Below, in pieces: positions 45,578-59,210 of a DNA stretch of 64,000 bases; position 1 is the stretch's first letter; the number at the start of each line of letters is the position of its first letter. The notes below the pieces were generated by a model, which made no database searches, was not told the DNA's origin, and saw only the letters and a list, made by a program, of their open reading frames with translations. The stretch lies in NCBI GenBank assembly GCA_950022295.1, contig OX465598.1, positions 4,464,001-4,528,000 on the forward strand, written 5' to 3'. The DNA is from Bromus sterilis. Lineage: Eukaryota > Streptophyta > Magnoliopsida > Poales > Poaceae. The position numbers were made by a program, and so were the translations under genes.

Positions 45578-45719
45578 TATCACCGATGGTCATTTTTATC
45601 CATTAGTGATGATCGATCATAAAATGAACTTTGTAGTGAATAAACCATGTAAAATTGAAAGGAGCATGGCATTTCAATCCTGGTTCCTCTTATTTCTTTG
45701 TCTTTTCTTTTTGAGGTTT

Positions 45720-46600
45720 TCTGTATTCAAATCATGAAAAAATACAAAGTTGTAGACCCTTACAAGCACACAGAAACACAAATATAGAGGACCATGACCA
45801 CCTAGAACGCCCTATAACAACCCTAACATATGTAGATCTTAGGAGACCTGTGTCATCATCCCAAAAACTTGAGAGAAGACCCCTGCAACAGAAAAATCTG
45901 CAACCAGACACAAGCAGGTCATCATCTTCAACCACGGTGCAATTGCCACCACGTTGCGTCATCCTTTCTTGACACGATCGCTGAGAGGGCATGGATACCA
46001 ATCCAACACTCCTGCAACAGCCGTCGCCATCTTTGATTTTGAGTATCGCGAAAAGTGTCCCTTCCAGAAGGAAGAGAACTCGAGTCATCCGACCGGTTTA
46101 GCACCGCGTCCGGGCCATCCGCCCGGGCAGAGCAGGATCTCTCTCCAGCATCAGTGCAGAGGAAGGAGAAGAACAGCAACAACAAATCATACCGACATGG
46201 GAGAAGAAGGGTCTTCGTCTCCATGCATCCATCGCCCATCTGAGGACCCAACCGGCCAGATCTGATGAACCTCCAGACACCATAGCTCGCGGCCTCGACG
46301 AGATCCGGGGATCCACCACTCCGTTGGCTCCTAGACGAAGGCCAAAGCATCGCCTGACCGCGAACGGAGCCTGAAGAAATTTATTCCGATGCAACATCAC
46401 CGCAATGGCGTCGTCAGCGTCTCCCTGAACCCTAAATCTACCACGCACCCGCCAAACGGACAAACCCGTGTTTCCCCCTCCCTCCCGCCGTCGAAGCGGA
46501 CGACGGAAAGAGAGAGAACCGGCGGGGTCGCCGGGACACACAAGGGAGCCCTCTGCGCTAGATCGCCTGTGCGATCCGTAATTTCCGGAGCGAACCGGTG
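45720..46600 (-). other. Degenerate repeat-like sequence with long minus-strand frames
   Basis: Several overlapping minus-strand frames (up to 147 codons) but with frame changes, stops and no known domain. It is likely part of an old transposable element. No product is claimed. Confidence 0.3.
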
Positions 46601-46834
46601 CAACCCGTTATTTCTTTGTCTTTTAAGTTCCAACATATCATGTAAAATGCACTCCTGTGCCATACATGTGCGTCTCCAGTGTCCAGTGCAGCCTCCAAAA
46701 TCTAAATAACTACATGGCTCACGTGGGTGCATGCATGGACGCTCCGGTGCGGCACCGGAAAGATGCTGCGTACGTACATCTCGTCTTGTGCGTGGGACCC
46801 CAAAGATCTCGTCTTGTGCCTGCTGCCAAGATAC

Positions 46835-46970
46835 ACCAAGATAGATTATGTAGATCGGATAAATGATTTGGCGTCTACCGAGATACAACAAGATAGATTA
46901 TATATACACCAAGATGGATTATAGATCAGATAAATGATTTGGCATCTATCGGGATACACCAAGATACGCC
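46835..46970 (+). repeat. Short tandem duplication, about 70-bp unit
   Basis: GATAAATGATTTGGC(G/A)TCTA(C/T)CG and its neighbours occur twice (46856 and 46928), with AAGAT(A/G)GATTAT in front of each. Confidence 0.7.
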
Positions 46971-48400
46971 CAACGTGTTTGGTCTTGAACACCATCATAC
47001 AACGTGTAAGCCGCATCCGTCCCTGAATTTGGGATCAGTTAGCGGATATTGTTGTGAGAGTCGGTCATTCAATCTTAACCGTAAAAATTTGCCAGACCAA
47101 AGTGAGTAGGGGTCGGATAAATTCGAATGAAATTCATTGTAATCCGGATGTAATTTTAATAAATGGATGATATTTTATCCATTGAATGCTTAAATAAAGA
47201 TTAGAAAATTAATCGGACTCCACTTCCGTCTCTCCTCGCCCAACTCGATTGTCTCCTCGTCGTCCTCAAGGCCGTCGAAGATCTCGTCAATCCTTGCCTC
47301 TTACTCGCGGATGCGGCCGTGGTTTGCTTACACTTCGCACTCCGACTGAACGTAGTCAAGGATCACCTTTTGTTCCGTTGTGACGGGATTCGCCAAGACG
47401 GCCCTCTCGATGGCGTGCTTGTCCTGCATCTTCCGGGCGAGCCGGCGTCGACGCGCCTAAGTAAGATCCTGCTCACCCTCTTGACCCTCCCGCTCGTCCT
47501 CGTCCTCCTGCTCCAACTCATTGTCGTCCTGGTGCGTCGGTGTGTCCTCCTGCTCGACCATCCACCGGGCCTCCTCCTCCACTAGGAGATCCAAATGCCT
47601 TGTCGGAGTGAGCATCTTGTACATCGTGATGCGAGAGTGGACCATTCTCAAATCGGAGTTTGGGTGCGAATGAGTTTAGGAGGAGATGATTTTTTTTCTA
47701 TGGAGTCTCGCCACACAACTTATATAGTCGCGAATAGGTGGGCGGGTGCGCAACCAGCTTCAATCCGGACGGTCTCGGCCATCACGTCCGCATTGAAGCA
47801 CTATCGTCGCTTCAAAGGCATCCCATCACGTCTCCGACATTGTACACACATTGACAACATAGTGCTGATGACATCGCCGTCACTTCGGAGTTATCCCGTC
47901 GTGTCTCTCCAGCTTTGAACGTGCGCGCAGTGGACGAACCTTTGACCGGAGCCCTCTAGTAGCATATCCGGTAATAAACACGCACGGACAACGAAGCACT
48001 GGCGCCATCGCCATCGCTTTGGAGTCGTCCTATCGCATCTCTCTGACATTGAAAGTGCACGTGGAGACGAACCTCTCACTGCATCCCAACAGTAGCATCT
48101 GAGATGTCAACCACTTCACACGCAGAGAGGTTTTTTTTTGTGTAGAGGGATTTTTTGGAACCTGGGTTTCGGGCGAGGACGTGTCGGCGGTCCGGACTCC
48201 TACAAATCCCGTCGGTTTTGTGTTAGATTTACGGGAAAATGAAAATGTGGACCGTCGTGGGGATGAATACAGGTCCGTGTTGGATGGCAAAACAAACAGA
48301 TACATGGGTTTGAGGGTCGGCGTTGGAGATGTCCTAAGTGCATGCCGCAAAGTAACAAGGTAAATTAGGGCGCCACTGTTACACAAGCGCTTTTAATTTT
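46971..48400. other. Intergenic DNA with broken gene-like segments
   Basis: 47220-47660 looks coding-like on the minus strand (acidic EEEARWMVEQEDTPTHQDD) but is short and broken. 47740-48110 contains loosely repeated blocks around CATC(A/G)CGTCTC(C/T)(G/C)(A/G)CATTG. 48315-48340 resembles the end of a small DNA transposon whose partner end I could not find. Confidence 0.3.
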
Positions 48401-51400
48401 TCTATTTTTCAAACCGCTTTTCATTGTCAGATCTTGGTGAAAGACTATTTAGTTTTCTTCTTTCTCTCTCAGCAGCCATCTACAAATGCTAGTCGAATCG
48501 CCGACTCCCTACACCCACAACGGGCGGCACTGCCACACCACCTCACTGCCTTGTCCACCCAAAGCCACCTCATCCTCTTGTCCACCCCTCCCCCCGCTAT
48601 TCACATAAACTTGATCGATCGTTTCCTTACAGCAATTCACTAACCCACCTTGCCCTGGACATCTAAGTAGGGGTTGCATTTTTCGTCCTTCTACTTCTCC
48701 TTTATGTCCTCCCCGTTTCAATTCCAATGTCCTTGTTGGAAAGTAACTCCACCCACGAGGACGAACTTGCGCTCTCCGCTCTGTTAGGCGTAGACCTATC
48801 TTCCTCCGACTTCTCCTTGACCTATCATCATTCTACTTATTTTAGTCCCGGGCGCCCATGCACTCCCACCTCCACTTGTTTCATCCTCTTCATCCAACCC
48901 AACAGATTGTTGGTAGCTTGAGCCATCATTTTCATTCTTCTTATTGGGGTTTCATAGACCTTCAGAGTGATCTTTCCACTTTGTTTTTCCATTCAACTTC
49001 ATCCAAAAAGAGCTTTTTATTTTTATGGTACAATTTCATGGTCAAGATCAATTATTATTTGAACACGTGTCAATATACTGTAATAAATGTGCAAGCAAAA
49101 AGATAATGATCAATGATCAATGTAGTGAAAATAAAACTTATATGACTTATGACTCCCACACCACTTGTTGGTTCCCGTTCACCACTTGCGCAAAAGCACC
49201 ACAAAGTTTGTTCAGCGGGTCTTGGATGGTATGTCATCTACGACTAAAAGAGTTTGCATTGTGGTCTTGTGAGATCGTATGTGGTGTGACGTATGTGGTG
49301 TGACGTATTCATGAATTCATGGAAATACTTGTTAGTTTTGTCAAACACTTTTGCTTCGTTCTACATATATGATTCATGCTAGTATTCAACTAAGCATTGC
49401 ATAGCCAATTATCTTCTTTTTGTTGTATGCACTTCCTATCTTCGCCGCGCTCTTCTATAGTAATTTTTTAGTTGAAACTAAATGTTTTTCGATTCAACAT
49501 GGATTTATAACTAACTACCCAGCAATGGTAATTAGCACCATTGATGGTATTTCTGTCAATCAATGATGATCAGTCAACAAAAAGATGTTTATGGCATAGT
49601 ATCTCCACAAGGGAATTGATATTTTCAGAAATCCATCACCTTTCTTTTTGTATGTCAAACAAACATGGACTTATGATAAATCTAAAGGCCCTTGATTTTA
49701 ATCACCTTGTGTGTCATTATATTACTTAATGAGGGAATTTGTTGCTAAATGAATGAGCACTAAGGAATTTCTCGATCATCATATGTACTAATTTATTTGT
49801 CTATACAATAGTCTTGCCTAATTAAGACCTCTTGGATCAAGGCGAATTGCTTAGCCAGCTGCTAGCTGCTAGCTATGTTGTTGACATGTCCTTTAGAGTC
49901 ATTATTTATAACCCTTCATATAGTAAGATTGGCTATTAGGCTAGTGATTTGTTATAATTTCCTTTTTCTCTTTATCCGTATTAATTGTATTGGCCTAGGA
50001 ACATGTAAAGAGGTGGGCTCTTGGATGAGAGCTCACTCCCCTTATTTTTCTTTTTTCTCTCCTGCACATAGGCAAAAGTGGCAGGTATATGAGCTATAAA
50101 ACCCATATTATACTTGCTCTCACATTGTGAGTACCATAAGAATATCATGCATTGTCATGTAAGAAAAAACATTATTTTGCACTGCAATTAAGGATGTGAG
50201 AGAAGGTTCTTGTATCATATTATGATACCATACCATAACACATTAAATTTATAAATAATTCCTACTAATTACTTTGTAATGGCATTTTAATAAATAAATA
50301 AAGTGAAAACATGAACTAATGTATGACACTACATATTAACAGAGAAAGCCGGCCTGGCCTTGCGCAAGTAATGGCGTGGGCGCACCGTGGTGGCTTTCGT
50401 CCTCTAAATGATCTTCATCGCACGCAATTTCTGCACTGGTGTTTGTCGTCCTTTTTAGTTTTTTTCAAAACCCTATCGCCATTCTTAGTTCTTGTTCAGT
50501 AACTGTGTATTTATTGTTTTTTTTTTGAAATATTGCTATGTAACCAAAACAATTCATGTCAGTCTGTTTACTACTCGTTCAAAGTTATGGTTTACTTCAA
50601 CATTTTTGTTTCGAGACATTTTCCATAGATCCGGGATAATACATGTTTTGGGTGGCATTAATGTCCTGTTGTGCTGCTTAATAAAAAAATTCCCTATCAT
50701 TTCGTTGTTTGTGAAACATAAGAGTAGAAGCAAACCAACTGCATTTTTATACTAAATTTCTATATTTATCTAGAACTTATTTTTAGCACGTTATAATTTT
50801 AAAAGCATAATATTTTTGTTGGAATAGTTCAACCATATGACGATGTTAATTTATAAATATTAGTTTGTGTGTTTTGTTTTTTATTGAATATCATATAAAA
50901 TAGTAAAATTAATTTTGTAACAAATTTTTTAGTTAAAACTAAATTTTCTACAATACATAATGTATACCATTTATGATAAAGCTATGCAAAAAGTACTTTC
51001 TAATAAATATGACAATAGCGGCTTCTAGTATATCATGAAGTAAGCATATGGGTACAAAATTTTAGAATATAAACTGAGACAATGATACCATTCTTTACTC
51101 CTTATGTGGTCAAATTTGTCTAACACTAAATAAATTTTAACAAAAGTGTGCATTCTTTGTACTTTGTATTGAAATAACAATCCTTACAGTAATCACCAAC
51201 AAATATAAAATTGTGTGCATTCTAATATGTTTCCATATGTAAATTTTATTATTTGATATGCACTTGCTTCTTATCATCATTTTCTATCGAAATTCATGCA
51301 AATTTATGAAATAAAAATTTAATGCATATAATTAAACATTTAATATTTCTGAATTGTATGGATTGAACCATATAAGTGGGATCACACTATTTTCTCTTGT

Positions 51401-52739
51401 GGAATACTTTTGTTCATATGTACTCATATTAATCTTAGAGATATTATAAACAAAAATCATAATCAAAGTTGTGTGTTGTTGACCCAAAAAGTCATTAATG
51501 CTTTAATTTTAACAAATCAAATATTAATCTTTTATTGTGTGTAATGGATAACAGTATAGCAATTACTGTACACTTCATCATTAGGGGCCTTCTCTTTTTA
51601 GGGCCCTGGGCATCCGCCCTTTTTACCCGACCTATTGGTTGGCCGTGCTACCTAATAGTGGTTCTCATTTTCGGGATGGTACGTTCCAAAGCTTGTTCTC
51701 CAACCGAGCAACATCGCATCACGGCCAATCGCTGGGCAGCATAAGCCTGCAACCACGATGGATTTCTCATTGTAGAAACCATGGATTTATGCATACATGC
51801 ATGCATCATAACATTCAACTTGATAAGTAGTATGTGTGCATACATTTCTCATTTCTGACATGATTTCTCAAATAACCTTCATAGAATAATTAAGCATGAC
51901 ACCATGCCATAAACTAGTTTCATGTAAATAATATTGATTATATATATTATTATTCACTACGTATGATATGTCTAGCTACTATCTGTGAAAGCTCATCCAT
52001 TACAACAAGCTATGCAATCTCCATCCATCCAGAACGAAAGGGGGAAAACCGGTGTGGTGAAGGAAGGAAGCGGAGAAAGGAGGGGAGATCAAGCCTATCG
52101 ACATCTTTAGGGTAGAGGTAGAGAAGTAATAACTCGATGGGACCGGTCAGACATTTTCTTCGCGAGGCGTGCAACACGTCTCTATGCGAGTAAAATGCAC
52201 TCTTCGCCCATTAGCTCAAAAAGGTTACACACTTTAGACCAAGAACTCAATAAATAATTATGTTTAGGCCACAAACTCATTTATTCGAACAAATAAAATG
52301 CCAAAAAAAATTTAAAAGAGAAAAACCATCCACATGGCTGCCACGTTCACGAACCTTGAACTGCTCGCAAACTGATTAATCTTTACAAAAAAAATTCCAT
52401 CAAAGATTAGGGCCGAATTCAAAATATGGGCTACGACAGGAGCAAAAGGAGTAGCTAGATTATGTGAGGAGTAGTGTATTTGTATTTGAGTGTGTGGGAT
52501 ATGAGTGGCACTCTAGGTGACCTAGGTGTCAACTCTACTTTGTTGTACTATGTTACTAACACTCTCTTCTATAAAGCTTAGTACGCATTTTGCGTACTCT
52601 CACAAAACAGTTTTTTCCTCGCAAAATTATCAACTCCCATGATCACTCGCTCTAAGAAAATAAAGGCCATGACATTGTCAATGGGTTTGTGCGTCGCTCT
52701 CACAAAATGATGGATCAAATTATTTATAGTTTTACGTCG
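48401..52739. other. Long AT-rich intergenic stretch
   Basis: No frame longer than about 90 codons looks coding. 48470-48900 is moderately GC-rich with a low-complexity CCACC pattern. 49300-52000 is strongly AT-rich. I see no transposon ends I can support. Confidence 0.5.
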
Positions 52740-53148
52740 CTGCGTCTGGGTGCAACATGCCTCTACGTGTGCACGTAACGACACGGTTGGATGTATCGAC
52801 GCTCCAGGAGAACGGCACCAAGAAGATGATGCTGCCTGCCTGCTAGCTGCAAAAGTTGATCAGCTTAACAATTGGCTACACTATTATTAGCATATAAGTA
52901 ACATGTCCTTGTCCTCTTTGGGTAGAGAATATGTCAGCTAGCGCCAAAGACTGTGCACCAGAATCAACAGAACTCAAACAAGAAATGCGTGTCTCGAATA
53001 AGGAAAACGGTTACAATGGGTGATGGGGATGAAGTGATGTGGCCTCCGGCTGGCCGCCGGCCTGTATGGGTTCAATTTCACCCAGTTTCATTATTATTTT
53101 CCTATCTCTACGTAGTATTCTCAAAGAAAAAAACAGCTACGAAATAAT
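52740..53148 (-). repeat. Inverted-pair member 2 (partner 39893-40401)
   Basis: Reverse-complement match of 39893-40401, in the same order of blocks. Downstream, 53281-53400 starts GGGCCTGTTCGGGAGC, an end-like motif of a hAT or Tourist-type MITE, before the CACTA terminus at 53410. Confidence 0.8.
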
Positions 53149-53821
53149 TTAATTTTTAATCCTCCAAAAAAAGTTTGATCTTCAACTTCCTCCCTTTCTT
53201 GGCGGCATTTCTCAGCCACTACCCACAGGTGCCCCTATGGCCATGTCGTCAAAGTCGGCGAGCTGCGATAACACCACCTTAGGGCCTGTTCGGGAGCCCT
53301 CCAGCTCCTAACTCATTCGGCTCCAGCCTTGGAGTTTCACCGAACGGCATAACTTCCCTTGGGGCATCATCCATCCAAACATTCGGAGGAGATATTCATA
53401 GATAACCTTCACCAGTGGACAGACCCCCATATTATCCCGGTTCATATGGGCCTTCGGTCCCGGTTCCACACCCGGGACCAATGATGATCCCGGTTGTCCC
53501 ACGAACCGGGACCGAAGAGGCTCCACGTGGCCTGGCGCGCAGCGAGGGGGGGAGGGGTCATCGGTCCCGGTTGATAGGAAGAACCGGGACCGAAGAGGCT
53601 CCACTGCCCCCCTTTTTAACCCTATTTTCTGATTTTTTTTTCATTTATTTATTTTCTGTTTTGTATTCAATTAAATGGTACCATATATATATATTAAAGC
53701 AACAATGAAGGAACCACAATATATATTACACATTATCGTCACGAATATATCATATACACCATCTCATTCCTCGGGCTTGGTCGAACATGTATTACACAAA
53801 CGGTACTCACACGAGTTCGAT

Positions 53822-56800
53822 CTAATTTACATCGGTCCTTGGCCGCTTGTCTTCCAAAAAATGAGGGTGAAAGAACTCTCCGGTCGGAGCTATGACATGG
53901 TCCAATAAGAATCCGGCGATTTCCTCTTGAATTGCTCGCACGCGTTCTCGTGGTAGAAGACCGTCCCGCATTCGTTCGATCTAATTAAAAGAAAGGGATC
54001 AATATATATGAATGAAACTAAACACAATTTAACGCAATAAATTAAAGTATTGAATGTTGTTTATCGTACTTCAATTTTCCTTATGTTTCGGGTTGCGGCC
54101 GTCTCTTTGGTCGTCTGGCGAATGAACTCGCAGACATAATATCCACATTAGTTATTCCCGGGTCCCTGTTTCAAACACTTTACGAGAACGGAGATCAATG
54201 AATATTATAATCAGCATGATAATTATACTGAAACTATAATCAAAAAGATGCATGGATCTAGCAAGTAGTACTTACATTCAGTGATTCAAATGTAAGCTTT
54301 GCCGGAAGACCCGGTGTTTTGGCGGTGAACCGTTTCCAAACCCTCTGGAGGCATGCTTGCATGTCCTCCCATGATTTCATAGATTTGCGTCCCGGGTCCA
54401 TGACTTTTACTACTCCTTCGTCCGGAACAATGATCAACAGAATAAAATAGAAGCTGCACACGCATAAAGAGTCAATTATACGCTTAACACCGAGCAAGCA
54501 AAATAGAATGTGTGCGAGACAGTAACACTCACTCGAAGTTGTAATGAAATAGTATTTCCCTTCTTGTGCCGAAATACGTCAACGATTGCAACAAGTTGTT
54601 CTCTGTCTGGTTGGGCTTCTCTTTGAGAGTTATTTCATGAACGAACTGGCAGTCAACGAACCCAATGTCATAGATTTGTCCTTTCTTGCATTCGAGAATC
54701 TTCATTCTGCATATATAATTAGTTTAGTGATGAGTGTAAGATTGTACATGAAACGAATGAACTGAGCTAGAAAGGCTTGATCACTGAAATTAATGGTACT
54801 TACAGACAATATGCACTGACGATAGATTTGTCGATGGCGTCTCCATTGTAAAACTGAAATAATTCTGAGAATTCAATCAGATCGAAGCCTTGTCCATGCC
54901 CGTAATGCTCGTTCTGAAATTTAGCGTAGATCCAGTTTTCGGATTTAGCGGATTTTTCCATGTACCAGTCATGCAATTTCCGCATCTTTGTTGGTAGATC
55001 CTTGACTAATTCGGGTTTGACGAGAGGATACCCGTGTTGGTATTGGTATGCCGGTACGAATTCCTCGTCGTTCCTGAACTCATCCATACGGCTCAGGTAA
55101 TCAGTAATAGACAATCCTACTGCCTGGGCTTTTGCTCCGTACTGTCTTATAAACTCCGGATCTTTGTTCGGATCATACGCATCGACCTAATGCTGCTGGG
55201 GGCGCGGCCAAGTGTGCACTTCGAGCGGTTCGATCGATTGTTCTTTCTGTAGTCCGAGCTGGGCAATCTCTTTTCCGACTCTCCGCTCTTTTGCCTCAGC
55301 CGACTTTGTAATAGAGCGTTCATAGTCTGATGTGAGCGGTATGGGGTTGTGAAGCTTCTTCTTCAGTTTCGCGCACGCGGCGTGATCTTTTGGGGTGCGC
55401 GGGAACAATGGCTCTATCGGCTTCTTCTTGTTGGCCACATCAATCTTCCACTTTTCATAAGACATTTTTACGGACACGTCCAGTTCCTCAGGTGTCATCT
55501 CTCCGGGTAGCTTCTTCATATTCTGATGAGGAACTTTTGGGAGGGGTGATCGCTTACGTTTCGGTGATTTCTTGCTGCCCCTACTAGTATAGGTACGCTT
55601 CCGCTTCTGGCTCTGAGGCTCAGGAGATGGAGCCGGCTGAGGCGACGGTGGAGATGCCTGAGGCGATGGTGGAGACGGCTGAGCCGGAGAGTGGTGAGGC
55701 GGTGAAGGCGATGGTTGCGGTGAAGAATGGTCACGTGGCGGCGAAGGTGGATTGCTCTTCTGAAGAGTGGGTGACCTTGGCGGCACATAATCTGGAAGCA
55801 CGATGTGCTCCTTTCGCCATAGAACACTCCCCTTTTTTGCTTCTCCTAGTTTTTTCAGCTCCCCATCTTCACCTGCAGGGTGGTCTAGCTTCAGCTCCTC
55901 ATAATCATCCATCACATCATCCACCATGACGACAGCGTACCCTTCTGGAGTCGGGTTGCAATGATAAGTTGGTTTCTCCGGGATTGATAGGGCCATGCCG
56001 ACCGCCACCGTCACCTTTAAGTTCATCACTTGCACCTTAAGCTCACAATGTGTGCTCTCCGTGATATAATCCACTGGGTAGCGTTTAGGAGCAGCCGTTG
56101 TCAGTGCATCATCATCATCCTGCTGGAGTTGCGTGGAAGCTTGGGAGCTTTTCCGATTCGATGGGGCGCCGGTAGCATCGAATCCAGTTTCTAACAAGAG
56201 CTATTGAGGTTGGCCGCCACTTTGCTGGCTAAGTCTGCCGATCAGCTCCTCCGCCCGCTTTAAGCCTTCTTCTACATTACGCAGCCGCTCTTTGGTGGCC
56301 GTTTTCTCAGCCTCATTCGCCACTTTCTCTTTCTCAGCCGTCGCTTTCTCAGCTGCCTCCCTTTCCTTCCTCCTCTGATGGCTTTTATCTGGATATTTCT
56401 TGCTTTCCGAAGGGAAGGCAAGTTTCCAACACTTGGAGCCTGGCGTGCCTCGTGCTCGTCCTGGGTGTTCTCTATTTTTTAGGGCGCGTGTGAGCTCGTC
56501 GTCCTCTCTATCGGGAATGAACCGTCCCTCTTCAATATCACGTACTGCATCTCTAATATCATCGATGGGCAGCAGGGGATCATCTATGTGTGAATGGTTA
56601 TATATTGCCTTCCCATCTTGGTCCAACGTGCCCCCATGGCCGTAAAACCAGTTTCTTGTCCGTTCGTTCCATGTTGTAGGCTCTGGAGTGATCCCGGCAT
56701 CAAAATACTTGGCCTCAATTGCCTCCCACCTAGGCATGCAACCGGTGTAGCCAGCAGGCCCCATTTTATGGTGGTAAATCTTCTTAGCGGCATTCGTCTG

Positions 56801-57617
56801 ATTTATTTCAGACCTTTGCTGCGCGTGCTCCGATTTCTTGTACGCCACAAAATCATCCCACTGCTCTCTTATCTTACCATAGCCGTGTACGAAATCCGGA
56901 GTCTTGTCTAACTTGACAAATTTTAGGTACAAGTTTTTCTTCCAATTCTTGAATTGCTCGGCCATCTTGCTGAGAGCAAACTTCTTGACTCTAGCCTCTA
57001 GGTCCAGTCTAGCTGCCGCCTCCTGAGCTGGATTATCCACCTCTGGCATCCGCAGGAGAAAATTATGCATGAGCATGTTCCAAAGCCTGTCTTTCATGGT
57101 GTCGCACACAAACGAGATTGTAGGGTCCTTTAGCTGCATCCATTCTCGAATGGTGATCGGGATGTTGTCCCTCACAAGAGTTCCGCATGCCTTCACAAAT
57201 TTTTTCTTGACATCATCCGGAGCTAACGGTTCGCCGTCTGGACCGACCTCTTCGATCCTATACCTCACATTGTCAGCCAACTTTTTGGTTGGGCCTCGTT
57301 TCGGTCTTGCGGAGGAATGGCCGGATCCGGAGGCTAAAAGAAGAAAGAGTGTTAATATATGCATGTACATATACAACTGCATTTTAATTAACAACATTTT
57401 AATCAACCTCGCCGGTGTTTTTGAGATTAAAGGTTCCGCCGGAGGCGGAGCCGGAGCCGACTTGTCTCCCGTCCGATGCTTCTTCTCGGTGGACAGACTC
57501 GTCTCCCTCACCGGAATCGTTCAGAAACCGGCGGGTAACATCTTGACCTTCATTGTCGTTGATCATATCGTGAAGCAACTTTTCCTCATTTTCATCTCTA
57601 TTAAATATTGGATCCAT
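53822..57617 (-). pseudogene. CACTA accessory gene: Transposase_24-like + DUF8039-like + Ulp1-protease-like
   Basis: Order on the minus strand: 57405-57617 (MDPIFNRDENEEKLLHDM), then 57330-56204 with PKRGPTKKLADNVRYRIEEV, PTISFVCDTMKDRLWNM, a YKKSEHAQQRSEINQTN segment and a Glu/Lys coiled coil. This part is of Transposase_24/TnpA type. Then come KRYPVDYITESTHCELKVQV (DUF8039-like), a Pro/Ser-rich linker, and a tail with SPLPKVPHQNMKKLPG. After 55114 a C48 (Ulp1)-like part follows over several small exons, with FYFILLIIVPDEGVVKVMDP, the catalytic region NN(stop)CGYYVCEF near 54150, and IERMRDGLLPRERVRAIQEE. In-frame stops lie at 56201, 55187 and 54148. The first intron junction is one base out of phase. 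It is not functional as it stands. Confidence 0.75.
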
Positions 57618-57696
57618 AGTATCTGCAAATTAAGAATTGCAAGCTATTATAATGAAAATCGTAGGCGGCAGCGGTGTAGTCAACGGTAGCAGTAGA

Positions 57697-58140
57697 GTCT
57701 ACCGGAGATTAAAGGGGGGGGGGAGAAACAGTAAATACACGGCAATCATAGCAAACAATACAAGGCATGACAAATGAAATGCAATCGGTGATCTAACGTA
57801 AAACGATGCAATAAGCTCGACGCTAATGGCGACCTCGCCTGGGAACCACCGAAACTACTCCTGGTCAGTCGGGTACTCGACGTCGTAGTAAGCTAATGAC
57901 GGTGTCTGCAATGAACGTACCTGTACAGTTTATATATATAGTTCCACGATCACTCCCAAAGTGATCACGACCCGCTAGCTAACCTATGACTAGCAAAGCG
58001 CAGAGTCTACCGGAGATTAAAGGGGGGAGAAACAGTAAATACACAGCAAGCAATAGCAATCAATGCAAGACAAGACAGATGAATTGTAAACGTTACTCTA
58101 ACGTGGTACGATGAAATAAGCTCGGAGCGGAAATTCATCC
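57697..58140 (+). repeat. Direct repeat of about 138 bp, 308 bp apart
   Basis: 57697-57835 and 58005-58140 share AGAGTCTACCGGAGATTAAA, then a G-run, GAGAAACAGTAAATACAC and CGATG(C/A)AATAAGCTCG. Confidence 0.75.
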
Positions 58141-59210
58141 GGGGATGGATTACCGGCTCCGGGTGATTACCGGACAGGGTGTCCGGAGGGGGGGGTGATA
58201 CCGGAGGTGTCGTGGACATCCGACACACGTGTGGGTTATGTATCCGGGTGAGTTGACCTATTCCGAACAACTTTCGTGTTCGAAATAAATTGATCCGGGT
58301 ACTGTAGCAGTACCGGACAATTCATCGGACTGGCGGTCCGGAGGGGGGCGGTTCAATGTTCGGTATGTTAGGGGGGGTGGTAGACATACGGATACCGTAT
58401 TTGTATTCGTTGAATTTTTCTGAGCAACTTTCATGTATAAATTATTTTAATCCGGGTTACGGATTAAAATATATTAATTAAACAAGTTTATTACATTTTA
58501 AAATCAATTAAATCAATTTCTATTTATTAATTCTCTCCGATGGGTCCCACTGGTCAGTGACACAGCTAATAATTTACTTACACCATTTTATTAATTAAAA
58601 TGACTGTGAGGCCCACATGTCATTCACACCAGGGGGTTCTCTGTTTAAGTTAATACATGGGGGGGGGTTAGTGGCTTGTTAGCCACAGGCTAACCACGCA
58701 CCCGCCGGCGGCGAGCCATGGCACGGCGGGCGACCCATCGGAGGCACGTTCCGGCGAGGGGGCGCGCGGCTGCGGCACAGGTGGGACGCGGGGTGTGGCC
58801 AAGGTGGGAAGAGCGCGCCCGTGGCCAAGCAGAGCGCGGCCAATGCACGCTCTGGCCGTGGCAGGCACCACGGCGGCCTGTGCACGGGCACGGCGGTCGG
58901 CCAGGCAGGAGCACACGAGGCGCGGGTGTGGGGGGGGGGGGCGTGGCCACGCATAGGCGAGGCGCGCATGAACGGGAAGGGGGCTCACACGATGAAGCTG
59001 TCGTCTCGGGGCGCCGCGGCGGAGCAGAGGGTGGCCGGCGGCGGCGACGCGGAGCAGCGGCCACGCGCGCGGGGAAGACGAAGGCGTCGAATCGGCGGGC
59101 AGCCTGCCGGCGTCGACGGCGAATTCCGCGCGGGAAGAAGAAGAAGTTGGGGGATTTGGTGGAGTTGGGGGAGGAAGAAGAGGTTGCGGGGTATTATAGC
59201 AAGGGCCATC

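Noticed and set aside
48315..48345. End-like motif GGCGTTGGAGATGTCC as a second small transposon
   Set aside because: No matching opposite end with a target duplication was found within several kilobases.
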